From the NCBI GenBank assembly GCA_028280615.1, contig JANQLK010000010.1:1-62771 (forward strand): a DNA stretch of 62,771 nt, in the 5' to 3' direction. This document shows, piece after piece, positions 1-7,780 of this stretch. The translations under genes were made by a program, and so were the position numbers. A model generated the notes under the pieces. The model made no database searches, had not been told where the DNA came from, and worked only from the letters and a program-made list of their open reading frames with translations. Numbering within the stretch: the stretch's first letter is position 1; every line of letters begins with the position of its first letter. The stretch comes from Woeseiaceae bacterium. Lineage in GTDB: Bacteria > Pseudomonadota > Gammaproteobacteria > Steroidobacterales > Woeseiaceae.

Positions 1-18
1 CACGGGCCCTCGCTTGTC

Positions 19-100
19 TTTTGTTTGCTCAAGGCTTTTTCCTCAGTTGGCAATACAGCGAGTATTGCGCGCCTTCGGAAAAACCCTTGAGCAAACAAAA
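19..100. repeat. Long nested inverted repeat (hairpin element)
   Basis: Outer arms at 19-42 and 77-100 are 24 bp each and complementary except for one position. Inside them an inner 7-bp inverted repeat lies at 50-56 and 62-68 around a 5-nt loop, so the whole stretch can fold as one imperfect hairpin. The outer arms contain A- and T-runs. It lies 39 bp beyond the stop codon of the tricorn gene, so it could serve as a bidirectional terminator. Its size and nested symmetry also fit a dispersed REP-like or miniature mobile element; only one copy was noticed in this window. Confidence 0.7.
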
Positions 101-139
101 TCCTGCCCGATCTTCCCGCGAATCGGTGACGGATGCGGG

Positions 140-3100
140 CTAGAAGTCGGTGGGCGCCGGCGGCGCCTCGATCGACTCGGGCGGCGAACGCTCGAGTTCA
201 CGCAAGAGGTGCAGGACGGCGCGCTCGAGCGTCGGGTCGGCGCCAGCGGCTACCTGTTCGGGACGGTCAATGACTTCGATGTCCGGCGCCACGCCTTCGT
301 TCTCCACGGCCCAGTCGCCGTCGGTGTCGAGGAAGCGGAACGTTGACGCGAGAATGCCGCCGCCGTCCGCGAGCATCGGATTGCCCGAGATGCCGATGAG
401 ACCGCCCCATGTGCGCGTGCCGATCAGCGGCCCGAGGCCGAGCTTCCTAAAGTAGTACGGGAACGCGTCGCCGCCCGACGACGAATAGCCGTTGATCAGC
501 GCCGCCTTCGGGCCCACGTGTGCGAACACCGGGGTCGACAGCGGCTCGAGTCCGCGCCGCTTCCAGTAGTTGAGCGGCTTGCGGGCGACGAGTTCGGCCA
601 TGCGGTCCGGAATGAAGCCGCCGCCGTTGTAGCGCGCATCGATGATGAGGGCGTCCTTCTTCACCTGCGGCAGGAATCGCCGGAACAGTTCCCGGTTGCC
701 TGCCGTCGCCGTGTTGGGCAGGTGCAGATAACCGACGCGGCCGCCCGACAGCTCGTCGACGCGCCGGGCCCGGTCCTCGACCCAGTCGAGATAGCGCAGA
801 TTGGTCTCCTGGGTAATCGTTTCGACCATGACGTCGCGGGCGCCGCGCTCCCTGGGCCGTTCGTTGACCCGAAGCGTCACGACGTCGCCACCGGTATTCT
901 CCAGCAGCGAATAGAAGTTATCGGCCGTCGCCGTCCACACGCCGTTGACGGCAAGCACATAGTCGCCGACGGCAACGTCGACACCCGGCGCATCCAGCGG
1001 CGAGTAGAAGATGTCGTGCCACGGTTCGCCCGCGAAGATTTTCGCGACGCGGTAGTAGCCGTCGGCCTTCTCGAACACCGCGCCCAGCAGTCCACCGTTG
1101 CGGCGCTCGATGTCCGGCTGGTCTCCGCTCTGGACGTATATGTGTCCGGCGTTCATCTCGCCGGCGATCTCGCCGAACAGGTAGTCGAGATCCGCGCGAT
1201 GCGCGACGTGCGGGACCAGCGGCGCGTACTTCGAGCGGATCGCCTGCCAGTCCATGCCATGCATGTTCGGGTCGTAGAACCAGTCCCTCAGGATGCGCCA
1301 GCCGTCGACGTACATCTGCTGCCACTCGATGGCGGGATCGATACGCAGCTCCATGTCGTCGAGGTCGAGGTGCCCCTCCCCGGCATCCTGGTCGGCCTCC
1401 GCGGCCGCGATGCCCCAGGCCGTCCCCTTCCGGAACAGCACATGCTCACCGCCCGCGGCGAGGACGTAGTCGTCGATGCCCTTGAGCACGTCCTTCTCTT
1501 CCTCGGCCTCGAGTTCGAAGAGCTTGAGCGTCGCCTCGCCGCCGGAGGTCGCGAGGTACAGCGGGCCCGCAGCCGTCGCGGACAGCCCGCCGAATTCGCC
1601 GCCCGAATCCTGCAGTGCGACGACGCGCCTCGCGATGCCGTCGAAGTCGATGTCCAGGCGAAGCGGTTCCGGCGATGCTTCCCCGGCGCCGTCCTCGCCA
1701 TCGGCGTCGGCGCCCGCCTCGTCGCTCTTCGGCCGCCAGAGGGCCGGCTGATCGGCATTCAGCTGGGCGGCGTAAACACGCAGCGAATCCGTGACCATGT
1801 AGTTGAACTCGATCGAGCTGAACTCGAGGTCCTGGTCACGGGACGACAGGAAGTACAGGTAGCGGCCGTCCGGGTCGAATACCGGGTTGCTGTCGTCGGT
1901 CATGTCGCCGGTCACCTGGCGAGTCTCGCCATCCTCGAGCGCATAGATCCAGATGCTCGAGAACGACGCCTCATTGTTCTTGACGTAGGCCACGAAGCGG
2001 CTGTCGGGCGACCAGGCGTAGTCGGTGATATCGTTCCGGTCCGATGCGTCGGCGACGGTGACCCTGCCGTTCCCCACGTCGACAATGTTGAGCCGCTGAC
2101 GCTTGTCACCGAATGCCAGCCGAGTGCCGTCGGGCGACCAGCGCGGCGGAAAACGCCAGATGCTGCCGTCCGAGGTCACCCGGCGCGCCTCGCCGTCGCC
2201 CATTTGCGGCCGAACCCAGATCTCGTACTCGCCGCTCGCGTCCGACAGGTAGGCCACCTGGCCGCCGTCCGGCGACCACGTGGCATCGATCTCGCGCGCA
2301 TCCGGGCTGCGCGTAATGTTGCGGATCGGCCCCTCACTGGCGGGCACCGTGAATACTTCTCCGCGGGCGCTGAACACGGCGCGCTTGCCGTCCGGCGACA
2401 GGTCGGCTGCCTGGACGAAGTCCGCCGCCTCGACGACCCGCGGCAGCCTCGCCGGCAGGTCACCGCTCACGACGATGTCGAGACGTTCGGAGGCCCCGGA
2501 CGAAGGATCGAATCGGTACAGGTAGCCGCCGTTTTCGTACACGATCGCATTCGGGCCGGCGCTCGGCCAGAGTACGTCGAAGTCCGAGTGGTCGGTTACG
2601 CGAACGGGCTCGCCGCCGGCGACGTAGCGATAAAGGTTCAGCGTGTAGTCGCGATCCGAGGTGAAGAAGATCTCGTTACCGACCCACGTCGGCTGGTTGT
2701 CCGTCGCCCGGTCCTCGGTCAGCCGTTCGGAACGGCCGGCGTCGAGGTCGTAGGTCCACACATCCTGCGCACGGCCACCGCGGTAACGCTTCCAGGTTCG
2801 GTGCTCGCGGTCGATCGGCGTGTAGACGACCTTGCTGCCGTCCGGCGAAAACATGCCGCCGCCGCCTTCCGGAATCTCCATAGGCCGTTCGTCGCCGCCG
2901 TCGGCCGGCACGAGGTAATACTGCCCCATGCGCACGCCCCAGGGCAGACGGTTGGCCCGCACCATGACGTACCTGCCGTCCGGCGACCAGTCGAGGACGC
3001 GGTAGTCGGTGCCGCCGCGGGGCGGCATCGAACCGACGTCGTTGTACCAGGTGAGCTGCGTCGGGACGCCGCCGGTTACAGGCATGACGTACACCTGGCG

Positions 3101-3358
3101 GCTGCCGTTGTACTCGGCCGAGAACGCGATGCGCGAGCCGTCGGGCGAGAACTTCGGATAGAGCTCCTGACCTTCGTGCGAGGTCAGGCGCGTAGCAGTG
3201 CCACCCGCCGTGCTGGCGGTATAGACATCGCCCGCATAGACGAATGCAACGCGGCTGTCATGAATATCGGGATAGCGGAGAATCCGGGTAGGTTCGGCTG
3301 CCTGCGCGGCCACACTCAGGAAGAGCGTCGCCAGGACGAGGGTAAGGCGATATTGCAT
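140..3358 (-). CDS. Tricorn-type S41 serine protease, exported
   Basis: Predicted 1072-residue exported protease of the tricorn/S41 family, which degrades peptides. The chosen ATG at 3358 gives an immediate signal peptide of about 22 residues ending in an AQA-like site; an upstream in-frame start would place ten charged residues before it. Residues about 25-600 carry repeated 'SPDG' blades of a TolB/tricorn beta-propeller. These are followed by an acidic linker, the tricorn core, a PDZ-like domain and a C-terminal S41 domain with the catalytic serine in a YSSSGGD motif near residue 960. It is last on the - strand before the hairpin at 19-100 and probably monocistronic. Family assignment is secure; substrate is unknown. 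Confidence 0.93.
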   Translation of the reverse strand: MQYRLTLVLATLFLSVAAQAAEPTRILRYPDIHDSRVAFVYAGDVYTASTAGGTATRLTSHEGQELYPKFSPDGSRIAFSAEYNGSRQVYVMPVTGGVPTQLTWYNDVGSMPPRGGTDYRVLDWSPDGRYVMVRANRLPWGVRMGQYYLVPADGGDERPMEIPEGGGGMFSPDGSKVVYTPIDREHRTWKRYRGGRAQDVWTYDLDAGRSERLTEDRATDNQPTWVGNEIFFTSDRDYTLNLYRYVAGGEPVRVTDHSDFDVLWPSAGPNAIVYENGGYLYRFDPSSGASERLDIVVSGDLPARLPRVVEAADFVQAADLSPDGKRAVFSARGEVFTVPASEGPIRNITRSPDAREIDATWSPDGGQVAYLSDASGEYEIWVRPQMGDGEARRVTSDGSIWRFPPRWSPDGTRLAFGDKRQRLNIVDVGNGRVTVADASDRNDITDYAWSPDSRFVAYVKNNEASFSSIWIYALEDGETRQVTGDMTDDSNPVFDPDGRYLYFLSSRDQDLEFSSIEFNYMVTDSLRVYAAQLNADQPALWRPKSDEAGADADGEDGAGEASPEPLRLDIDFDGIARRVVALQDSGGEFGGLSATAAGPLYLATSGGEATLKLFELEAEEEKDVLKGIDDYVLAAGGEHVLFRKGTAWGIAAAEADQDAGEGHLDLDDMELRIDPAIEWQQMYVDGWRILRDWFYDPNMHGMDWQAIRSKYAPLVPHVAHRADLDYLFGEIAGEMNAGHIYVQSGDQPDIERRNGGLLGAVFEKADGYYRVAKIFAGEPWHDIFYSPLDAPGVDVAVGDYVLAVNGVWTATADNFYSLLENTGGDVVTLRVNERPRERGARDVMVETITQETNLRYLDWVEDRARRVDELSGGRVGYLHLPNTATAGNRELFRRFLPQVKKDALIIDARYNGGGFIPDRMAELVARKPLNYWKRRGLEPLSTPVFAHVGPKAALINGYSSSGGDAFPYYFRKLGLGPLIGTRTWGGLIGISGNPMLADGGGILASTFRFLDTDGDWAVENEGVAPDIEVIDRPEQVAAGADPTLERAVLHLLRELERSPPESIEAPPAPTDF

Positions 3359-3418
3359 CGTGTGGATATCCGGCGAACGGGGCCGCAAAGGATAAGAACC
3401 CCGTTTGAGAAAAGCAAA

Positions 3419-3442
3419 ACGCCCCCTTCGGAGAGGGGGCGT
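3419..3442 (-). terminator. Rho-independent terminator for the sigma/DUF4097 operon
   Basis: A 9-bp perfect GC-rich stem (3419-3427 with 3434-3442) with a 6-nt loop is followed, reading the - strand, by a T-rich run. It lies 46 bp past the stop of the last operon gene and upstream of the tricorn gene, so it separates the two transcription units. Confidence 0.85.
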
Positions 3443-3456
3443 CAGGATGCGCGATC

Positions 3457-3476
3457 GAGTCTCCCCGGGGAGACTC
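3457..3476. repeat. Perfect 20-bp palindrome
   Basis: Ten-base arms (3457-3466 and 3467-3476) meet with no spacer. It sits between the last DUF4097-like gene and the terminator at 3419-3442. It may add a second stem to the terminator or be a protein-binding site; nothing decides between these. Confidence 0.6.
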
Positions 3477-3487
3477 AGGTTGAGTCC

Positions 3488-4309
3488 CTAACGCGAGGAG
3501 CCGGCGTTGGCGACCGTGATGTTGCCGTTCAGGCTCTTCATGCGGATAACCGGTCCGCCGCCGTTGACGTCCGCGACGATCACGCTTTCGATGCGAACCT
3601 CGACGCCGCGCCGACCTTCCGTACGCTCCACGATCGGCCTGCTCGGTTTGACGTCCACCTCGAAGTCGGAACGGATTTCGCCGCGCGCCGTGTCGATATG
3701 CAGCTCCGCCCCGGTGCTCTCCGGCAGCGCGACGGTCAGGTTGCCGTTGATCGAGCTCAGGGATACCGCCTCGTCGCTGGCGAGCTCGGTAAACGCGATG
3801 TCGATATCGTCGCTGACCGACTCGGCAATCACCGAACCCGCGATCCCGGTTGCCGTGATGGGCCCGTTCATATTCTCGAGCTGCAGACGGCCGCGCACGT
3901 TACGCACGATGATTTCACCATCGTTGCTGATCGAAAGGTCCAGCTCCGCCCGCGTGGGGATTTTCGCCGTGACGACGACCCGATTCGATCGCCAGTCGGT
4001 GTCCACCGTGATGCGGTTGTCGTTTTCCTCGACCTCGAACGCGTAGCCGCCGGCAGTGAGCGGTTTAGGTCCGGACGGTGTGATGATGCTGCGCTGTCCG
4101 TCCGCAACCGACACTTCGAACTCGGCATCCTGCCGGTCTTCACCGATCACCTCGATGCGGGCCGACAGGATCGAAACGTCAAGCGCTACCGGCTCGCCGG
4201 GACGGGTCAGGGGAATCGTGATGCGTTCGGGCTCGCTTTGTGCGAACCCCGGCAGCGTTGCGAGCAGGCTCGCGGTCGCAACTAACAGTCGCTTCAGTTT
4301 CAGTGACAT
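3488..4309 (-). CDS. Exported DUF4097-like beta-solenoid protein
   Basis: 273-residue protein with a clear N-terminal signal peptide (about residues 1-24). The remainder shows repeated short strands of the type 'GxIxVxxxxGxV/LxxxxxxGxI', the pattern of the DUF4097/DUF4098 putative adhesin family, which folds as a right-handed beta-solenoid. A GGAGAG ribosome site precedes the ATG. It is the last of four genes in an operon with an ECF sigma factor, a membrane HEAT protein and a second DUF4097-like protein. This arrangement suggests an envelope-sensing or envelope-response function, but the molecular role of the family is not known. No catalytic residues are evident. Confidence 0.8.
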   Translation of the reverse strand: MSLKLKRLLVATASLLATLPGFAQSEPERITIPLTRPGEPVALDVSILSARIEVIGEDRQDAEFEVSVADGQRSIITPSGPKPLTAGGYAFEVEENDNRITVDTDWRSNRVVVTAKIPTRAELDLSISNDGEIIVRNVRGRLQLENMNGPITATGIAGSVIAESVSDDIDIAFTELASDEAVSLSSINGNLTVALPESTGAELHIDTARGEIRSDFEVDVKPSRPIVERTEGRRGVEVRIESVIVADVNGGGPVIRMKSLNGNITVANAGSSR

Positions 4310-4323
4310 TGCACTCTCCAGGT

Positions 4324-5160
4324 TTACGGTATCTTGACCAGGGTCACGTCGCCGTTCAGGGACGCGATCGTAAACAGCGGCCCGCCGCGACCGATGCGAA
4401 CGCCGGCCGCCTTCGAAACGCGGTAGCGATGCTCACCATCGGAGCCCGACTTCTCGACGACTGCGGGCGTAGCGAACGGCGACACGTCGAAATCGGACCG
4501 GACCCGTCCGTTTGACAGGTCCAGCGCGACATCCAGGTCACTGCCGCCTGGAACTCCGACGCGAACGTCGCCATTGACGGTCTCGACGTTGCACGCCGAA
4601 CGCGGTCGCGCATCGAATTCGACCGCGACGTCACCATTGACCGACTCGACGTTGTCACAGGCGCTCGCGGCCTCGATCGACACCGCGCCGTTGACGTTGC
4701 TCGCCGACACCCTTCCCTTCACGCCTGAGACGCGCACGGCGCCGTCGTTGACGGTCGCGACATCGACCGACGCAGATGCGGGTACGACGACGTCGAACTC
4801 GTGTTTCGCCATGCAGCGCCGGCACAGACCTCCACGCCGCTGCCACCGATAGGCATCGCCCACGCGCAGTTCCACGCCGTTCGGCGTCGCATTGACCGCT
4901 ACGGCGAAGACCGATCGCGCCGTTTCGAGCTGATGCTGGCCCGGCGCGGAGAACCGCGTCCTCACGCTGACCTGAATGTCGCCCGGCGGTCCGGTGCGGA
5001 CCGATATCGGACCCCAGATGTTGCGTACGACGAGCACCGGGGTGTCCCCGTCAACGGGATAGCGCTCGCGCCATTCGGATTCTTCGGCCAGCGGTCCGGC
5101 AAACACGCCGTCGGTCAGCGCCAGGAACCAGATGAGCGCAATGCAGTGTAAAGGTGTCAT
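4324..5160 (-). CDS. Exported DUF4097-like protein, paralogue of the downstream gene
   Basis: 278 residues with an N-terminal signal peptide (about 1-21) and the same repeating 'V.S.NGDV' / 'V.TVNGDVRV' beta-solenoid pattern as the gene downstream. It has a Cys pair (CRRC) near residue 112 and further Cys residues in the repeat region, so disulfides in the periplasm are possible. Its ATG overlaps the stop of the preceding HEAT-protein gene in an ATGA, and the next gene starts 14 bp later, so all are co-transcribed. Two consecutive DUF4097-like genes behind an ECF sigma and its probable anti-sigma is a recurring arrangement; function is unproven. Confidence 0.8.
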   Translation of the reverse strand: MTPLHCIALIWFLALTDGVFAGPLAEESEWRERYPVDGDTPVLVVRNIWGPISVRTGPPGDIQVSVRTRFSAPGQHQLETARSVFAVAVNATPNGVELRVGDAYRWQRRGGLCRRCMAKHEFDVVVPASASVDVATVNDGAVRVSGVKGRVSASNVNGAVSIEAASACDNVESVNGDVAVEFDARPRSACNVETVNGDVRVGVPGGSDLDVALDLSNGRVRSDFDVSPFATPAVVEKSGSDGEHRYRVSKAAGVRIGRGGPLFTIASLNGDVTLVKIP

Positions 5161-5870
5161 GTAATCTCCCTCCCCGCGGTGTCCAGCACGTGAGCCGCCA
5201 GTGCGGGATGCAGGCCGCCCGTCCTTGCCAGCTCGATGAGCTTTCCGACCTGTTCGGCGGTGCCGTGGCGGAAAACCAGGTCGATGAGCGCCAGCTGGAC
5301 GTGCGGCGAATCCGCCGCGTCGAGCATCGCCATGATTTCCCCGGCCACCGCCGACCGGGCCAGCCGCGGGCCCAGCGCATCGATTGCCGCCGACCGCACG
5401 GCATAAACGCGCTCCTGCGTGGCGAGATCCAGCAGCGCGTTCGCGATATCGGGGTCGGACGCGTCGGCGTTCATCGCATCCATGACGCCTGCGAGACGCT
5501 TGCCTGGCGACGGATTGGTGATCCGATCGAGAATCAGGGTTTTGTTGAGCGCCCGAACGCTATCCTCGAGCGCCGCCAGGCGTTCTGCATCGGAGCCCAC
5601 GCCCGGCGCGGCGAGCAGAAGACCGGCGATGAGGCCGACGGCCGCAGAACCCGCCGCGGTCAGCCAGCCGGCTCGGCCGGAGATGCCGAGGCCCGTGCCC
5701 AGCCGCCGCCACCACGGCGGGCGCGCAGCGTCCTCGAGGCGCGAGTAAAAGGACTGCCGGAGCCGCCGCGACGGTTCGCCCCCCGGCATCTCGGCCATTG
5801 CCTCCCAGATGGCCCGCTCGTCATCGTCGGCTGCCTCGAAGGGCACGCCCGTTCGTCGTTTATCGGTCAT
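5157..5870 (-). CDS. Membrane HEAT-repeat protein, probable anti-sigma factor
   Basis: 237 residues from the ATG at 5870, which overlaps the end of the sigma gene by 11 bp and so is probably translationally coupled. The N-terminal ~60 residues are charged and cytoplasmic in character, a single hydrophobic segment follows (about residues 67-88), and the C-terminal part is helical with HEAT-like repeats. A one-TM protein encoded directly behind an ECF sigma factor is the usual arrangement of an anti-sigma factor, with the N-terminus binding sigma and the exported part sensing. No zinc-binding HxxxCxxC anti-sigma motif is visible, so the assignment rests on context and topology. Confidence 0.7.
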   Translation of the reverse strand: MTDKRRTGVPFEAADDDERAIWEAMAEMPGGEPSRRLRQSFYSRLEDAARPPWWRRLGTGLGISGRAGWLTAAGSAAVGLIAGLLLAAPGVGSDAERLAALEDSVRALNKTLILDRITNPSPGKRLAGVMDAMNADASDPDIANALLDLATQERVYAVRSAAIDALGPRLARSAVAGEIMAMLDAADSPHVQLALIDLVFRHGTAEQVGKLIELARTGGLHPALAAHVLDTAGREIT

Positions 5871-6432
5871 GACACAGGTCTCCATCAGCGCCACCCAGGC
5901 ACTGAGCCAGTTTTTTCATCGCCCGGTGCATGCGGACGCGCGCGGTTGCCGGTGTGCAGCCGAGCGCCGCGGCCAGGTCGTCATAGCCATCGAACTCGAA
6001 GCGGCCGAGCCAGATGACCTCGCGCGCGGCCACGGGCAGGGACGCGAGCGCAAGGCCGAGCGACTCCAGCGCTTCGCGGCCGGTTGCGGCCTGTTCGGCA
6101 GAGCGGCCGTCGACCAGCTCCGCATCCAGGACGAGCGGGTCCGTCGGCGTCGTGTTGCGACGCTTCGCGATCCTGAGCTGGTTCAAGGCCTCGTTCCTTG
6201 CGATATGGAACATCCAGGCCTTGAAGCTCCCGTCTCCCCGGAAGGTTCCGGCTCTTTTGAGGATTTTCAGGAAAACGTCCTGGACGACGTCCTCGGCCAG
6301 CGCGGCCTGCCGCGTGATCTGCAGGCAGAACTGGTAGACGGCCCGGTGGTGCCGCTCGAACAGCGTACCCAGACAGGACGCGTCGCCCTGGGCCACCCAT
6401 TCGATCAGCTGCTCATCCGAGACTGCCTGCAT
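5860..6432 (-). CDS. ECF-family RNA polymerase sigma factor
   Basis: 190-residue sigma-70 family protein of the extracytoplasmic type. Region 2 (about residues 20-90) contains the typical AEDVVQDVFLK and FKAWMFHIARN motifs. Region 4 (about 125-180) contains the 'LP...REV..L..F.G..Y.E.A..LG...ATARVRMHRA' helix-turn-helix pattern. A GGAAGGA ribosome site is 4 nt from the ATG. It heads an operon with a membrane HEAT protein and two exported DUF4097-like proteins. A likely autoregulated promoter lies at 6462-6486. It should direct RNA polymerase to its own operon and perhaps others in response to an envelope signal. Confidence 0.93.
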   Translation of the reverse strand: MQAVSDEQLIEWVAQGDASCLGTLFERHHRAVYQFCLQITRQAALAEDVVQDVFLKILKRAGTFRGDGSFKAWMFHIARNEALNQLRIAKRRNTTPTDPLVLDAELVDGRSAEQAATGREALESLGLALASLPVAAREVIWLGRFEFDGYDDLAAALGCTPATARVRMHRAMKKLAQCLGGADGDLCHDR

Positions 6433-6461
6433 GCCGTCCTTCCGCGTTGCCTGTACCTACT

Positions 6462-6486
6462 GACGTGCCCGGCCAGAAAACGTTAC
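6462..6486 (-). promoter_or_regulatory. Candidate ECF sigma promoter (GTAAC-N16-CGTC)
   Basis: Reading the - strand, GTAAC (6486-6482), 16 nt, then CGTC (6465-6462) matches the common ECF promoter layout of an AAC-type -35 and CGTC -10. It is placed so that transcription would begin about 22-26 nt before the sigma factor ATG. It fits autoregulation by the encoded ECF factor. Confidence 0.55.
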
Positions 6487-6567
6487 CGCATCCGGCGTGC
6501 ACACGAGCGCATACGTTCTGGCTGAAGCGTATCGACGAATACGACGGGAAAATCTGGTCGAAATTGC

Positions 6568-6596
6568 TTGACCCGCAGTCGCCCCTGTGCTGATAT
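6568..6596 (+). promoter_or_regulatory. Sigma-70 promoter of the arsR-carbonic anhydrase operon
   Basis: TTGACC at 6568-6573, a 17-nt spacer and TGATAT at 6591-6596 form a strong -35/-10 pair on the + strand. The predicted start falls inside the perfect inverted repeat at 6602-6623. Confidence 0.75.
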
Positions 6597-6601
6597 CTTC
6601 G

Positions 6602-6623
6602 TATCTTCAAAACTTTGAAGATA
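6602..6623. promoter_or_regulatory. Probable ArsR-family operator
   Basis: Perfect 10-bp inverted repeat (6602-6611 and 6614-6623) with a 2-nt centre, located just after the -10 element and 71 bp before the arsR-like start. Size, symmetry and position match operators of dimeric winged-helix ArsR repressors. A weaker 5-bp dyad follows at 6624-6643. Confidence 0.75.
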
Positions 6624-6693
6624 TGCAACTTCGATAACTTGCAGATATATAAGTAGACGGCATCCGAGAGGTTTCCGTCGCCGGAGACGCCAA

Positions 6694-7050
6694 ATGCCGG
6701 AACGCCAGCTAGTCGCAAAGGAACTTGCCGAAATCTTCAAGATCATCGCGCACCCGGACCGGGTCCGGCTCATCGAGGAACTGCGCATCGGTGAGAAGGA
6801 CGTGAAGACCCTGATGGACACGCTCGCGCTGCCGGGGCCGCGAGTCTCGCAGCATCTGTCGTTGCTGCGCGCGCACCGCGTCGTCGAGGAGCGCCGCGAG
6901 GGCCGGCGTCATGTCTACAAGCTCATCCAGCCGGAGATCGCGGACTGGATCGTCGAGGGACTGGATTTCATAGAGGGCCGCATGACCGGGATCAGCCGGT
7001 CGGAGATCAATTCGGCCCGGCGGCTGTGGTCGGCCGCCGACGCAAAGTAA
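6694..7050 (+). CDS. ArsR-family winged-helix repressor
   Basis: 118 residues. Residues about 10-85 form the ArsR/SmtB winged helix, with 'HPDRVRLIEEL' in the first helices, 'GPRVSQHLSLLRAHRVV' as recognition helix and 'EGRRHVYKL' as wing. There are no cysteines in the protein, so it cannot use the Cys-based metal or persulfide sensing of many family members. The gene precedes a beta-carbonic anhydrase (37 bp away) and a SulP transporter, and its own promoter carries a perfect dyad operator, so it most likely represses this operon. The inducing signal cannot be read from the sequence. Confidence 0.88.
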   Translation: MPERQLVAKELAEIFKIIAHPDRVRLIEELRIGEKDVKTLMDTLALPGPRVSQHLSLLRAHRVVEERREGRRHVYKLIQPEIADWIVEGLDFIEGRMTGISRSEINSARRLWSAADAK

Positions 7051-7086
7051 GCGCGAACACTTCCGTTAACGTTAAGGAGAGGAACA

Positions 7087-7755
7087 ATGCCGAAATTCGC
7101 CGCAGGGGTGGTGCGATTTCAAAACGAGGTCTACCCCCAGAAACAAGAGCTGTTCGAAAAACTCAGCAAGGGTCAGTCGCCAGAGGCACTGTTCATAACC
7201 TGTTCGGATTCGCGCATCGAGACGGCGATGATCACGCAGACCGAGCCCGGTGAGCTGTTCATCTGCCGCAACGCCGGCAACATCGTGCCGCCGCACACCA
7301 ACTACACGGGTGGAATGACGGCATCGATCGAGTTCGCCACGGCCGCCCTGCGCGTACCACACATCGTGGTTTGCGGTCACACCGAGTGCGGCGCCATGAA
7401 AGGCGCCATGAACCCGGAAGGCCTGGATCCGCTGCCGCACGTCAAGGAATGGCTCGGCTACTCGCGGGCGGCCGTCGACGTCGTCAACGAAATCGGCGAA
7501 GACCTCGATGAGGCGGGCCGCATGCGGCTCCTGCTCGAGCAGAACGTCATCCTTCAGCTCACGCATCTGAAGACGCATCCGAGCGTCGCGGCGCGCCTTG
7601 CAGCCGGCAACCTCGATCTGCACGGCTGGGTTTACGACATCAAGACCGGCGACGTGCACGCCTATGACGAATCGACGAACGCCTTCGTGCCCGTCGACAC
7701 GATGTATGCCGAAGCCGTCGCCAAGCTGGCCGCCACCGACACCTGCGCCGCGTAA
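7087..7755 (+). CDS. Beta-carbonic anhydrase
   Basis: 222 residues, a normal length for the bacterial beta class, which interconverts CO2 and bicarbonate. Zinc-site residues are present: Cys39 with Asp41 and Arg43 in CSDSR, and His98 and Cys101 in HTECGAM. An AAGGAGAGG ribosome site precedes the ATG. It is followed 25 bp later by a SulP-family transporter, so the pair probably takes up and interconverts bicarbonate, under the ArsR-like regulator upstream. The protein has no signal peptide and should be cytoplasmic. Confidence 0.95.
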   Translation: MPKFAAGVVRFQNEVYPQKQELFEKLSKGQSPEALFITCSDSRIETAMITQTEPGELFICRNAGNIVPPHTNYTGGMTASIEFATAALRVPHIVVCGHTECGAMKGAMNPEGLDPLPHVKEWLGYSRAAVDVVNEIGEDLDEAGRMRLLLEQNVILQLTHLKTHPSVAARLAAGNLDLHGWVYDIKTGDVHAYDESTNAFVPVDTMYAEAVAKLAATDTCAA

Positions 7756-7780
7756 CGCGCGCTACCGGAGGAACAAGCTC

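Noticed and set aside
518..4285. A 1255-codon open frame on the + strand
   Set aside because: It lies antisense to the tricorn gene and the DUF4097-like gene, has Arg/His/Val-rich low-information translation, no recognisable domain and crosses a terminator. It is a GC-rich shadow frame.
7598..7780. A longer N-terminus for the SulP transporter
   Set aside because: It would overlap the carbonic anhydrase gene for over 150 bp with Arg/Pro-rich translation; the ATG at 7781 has a good ribosome site and starts the family's conserved region.
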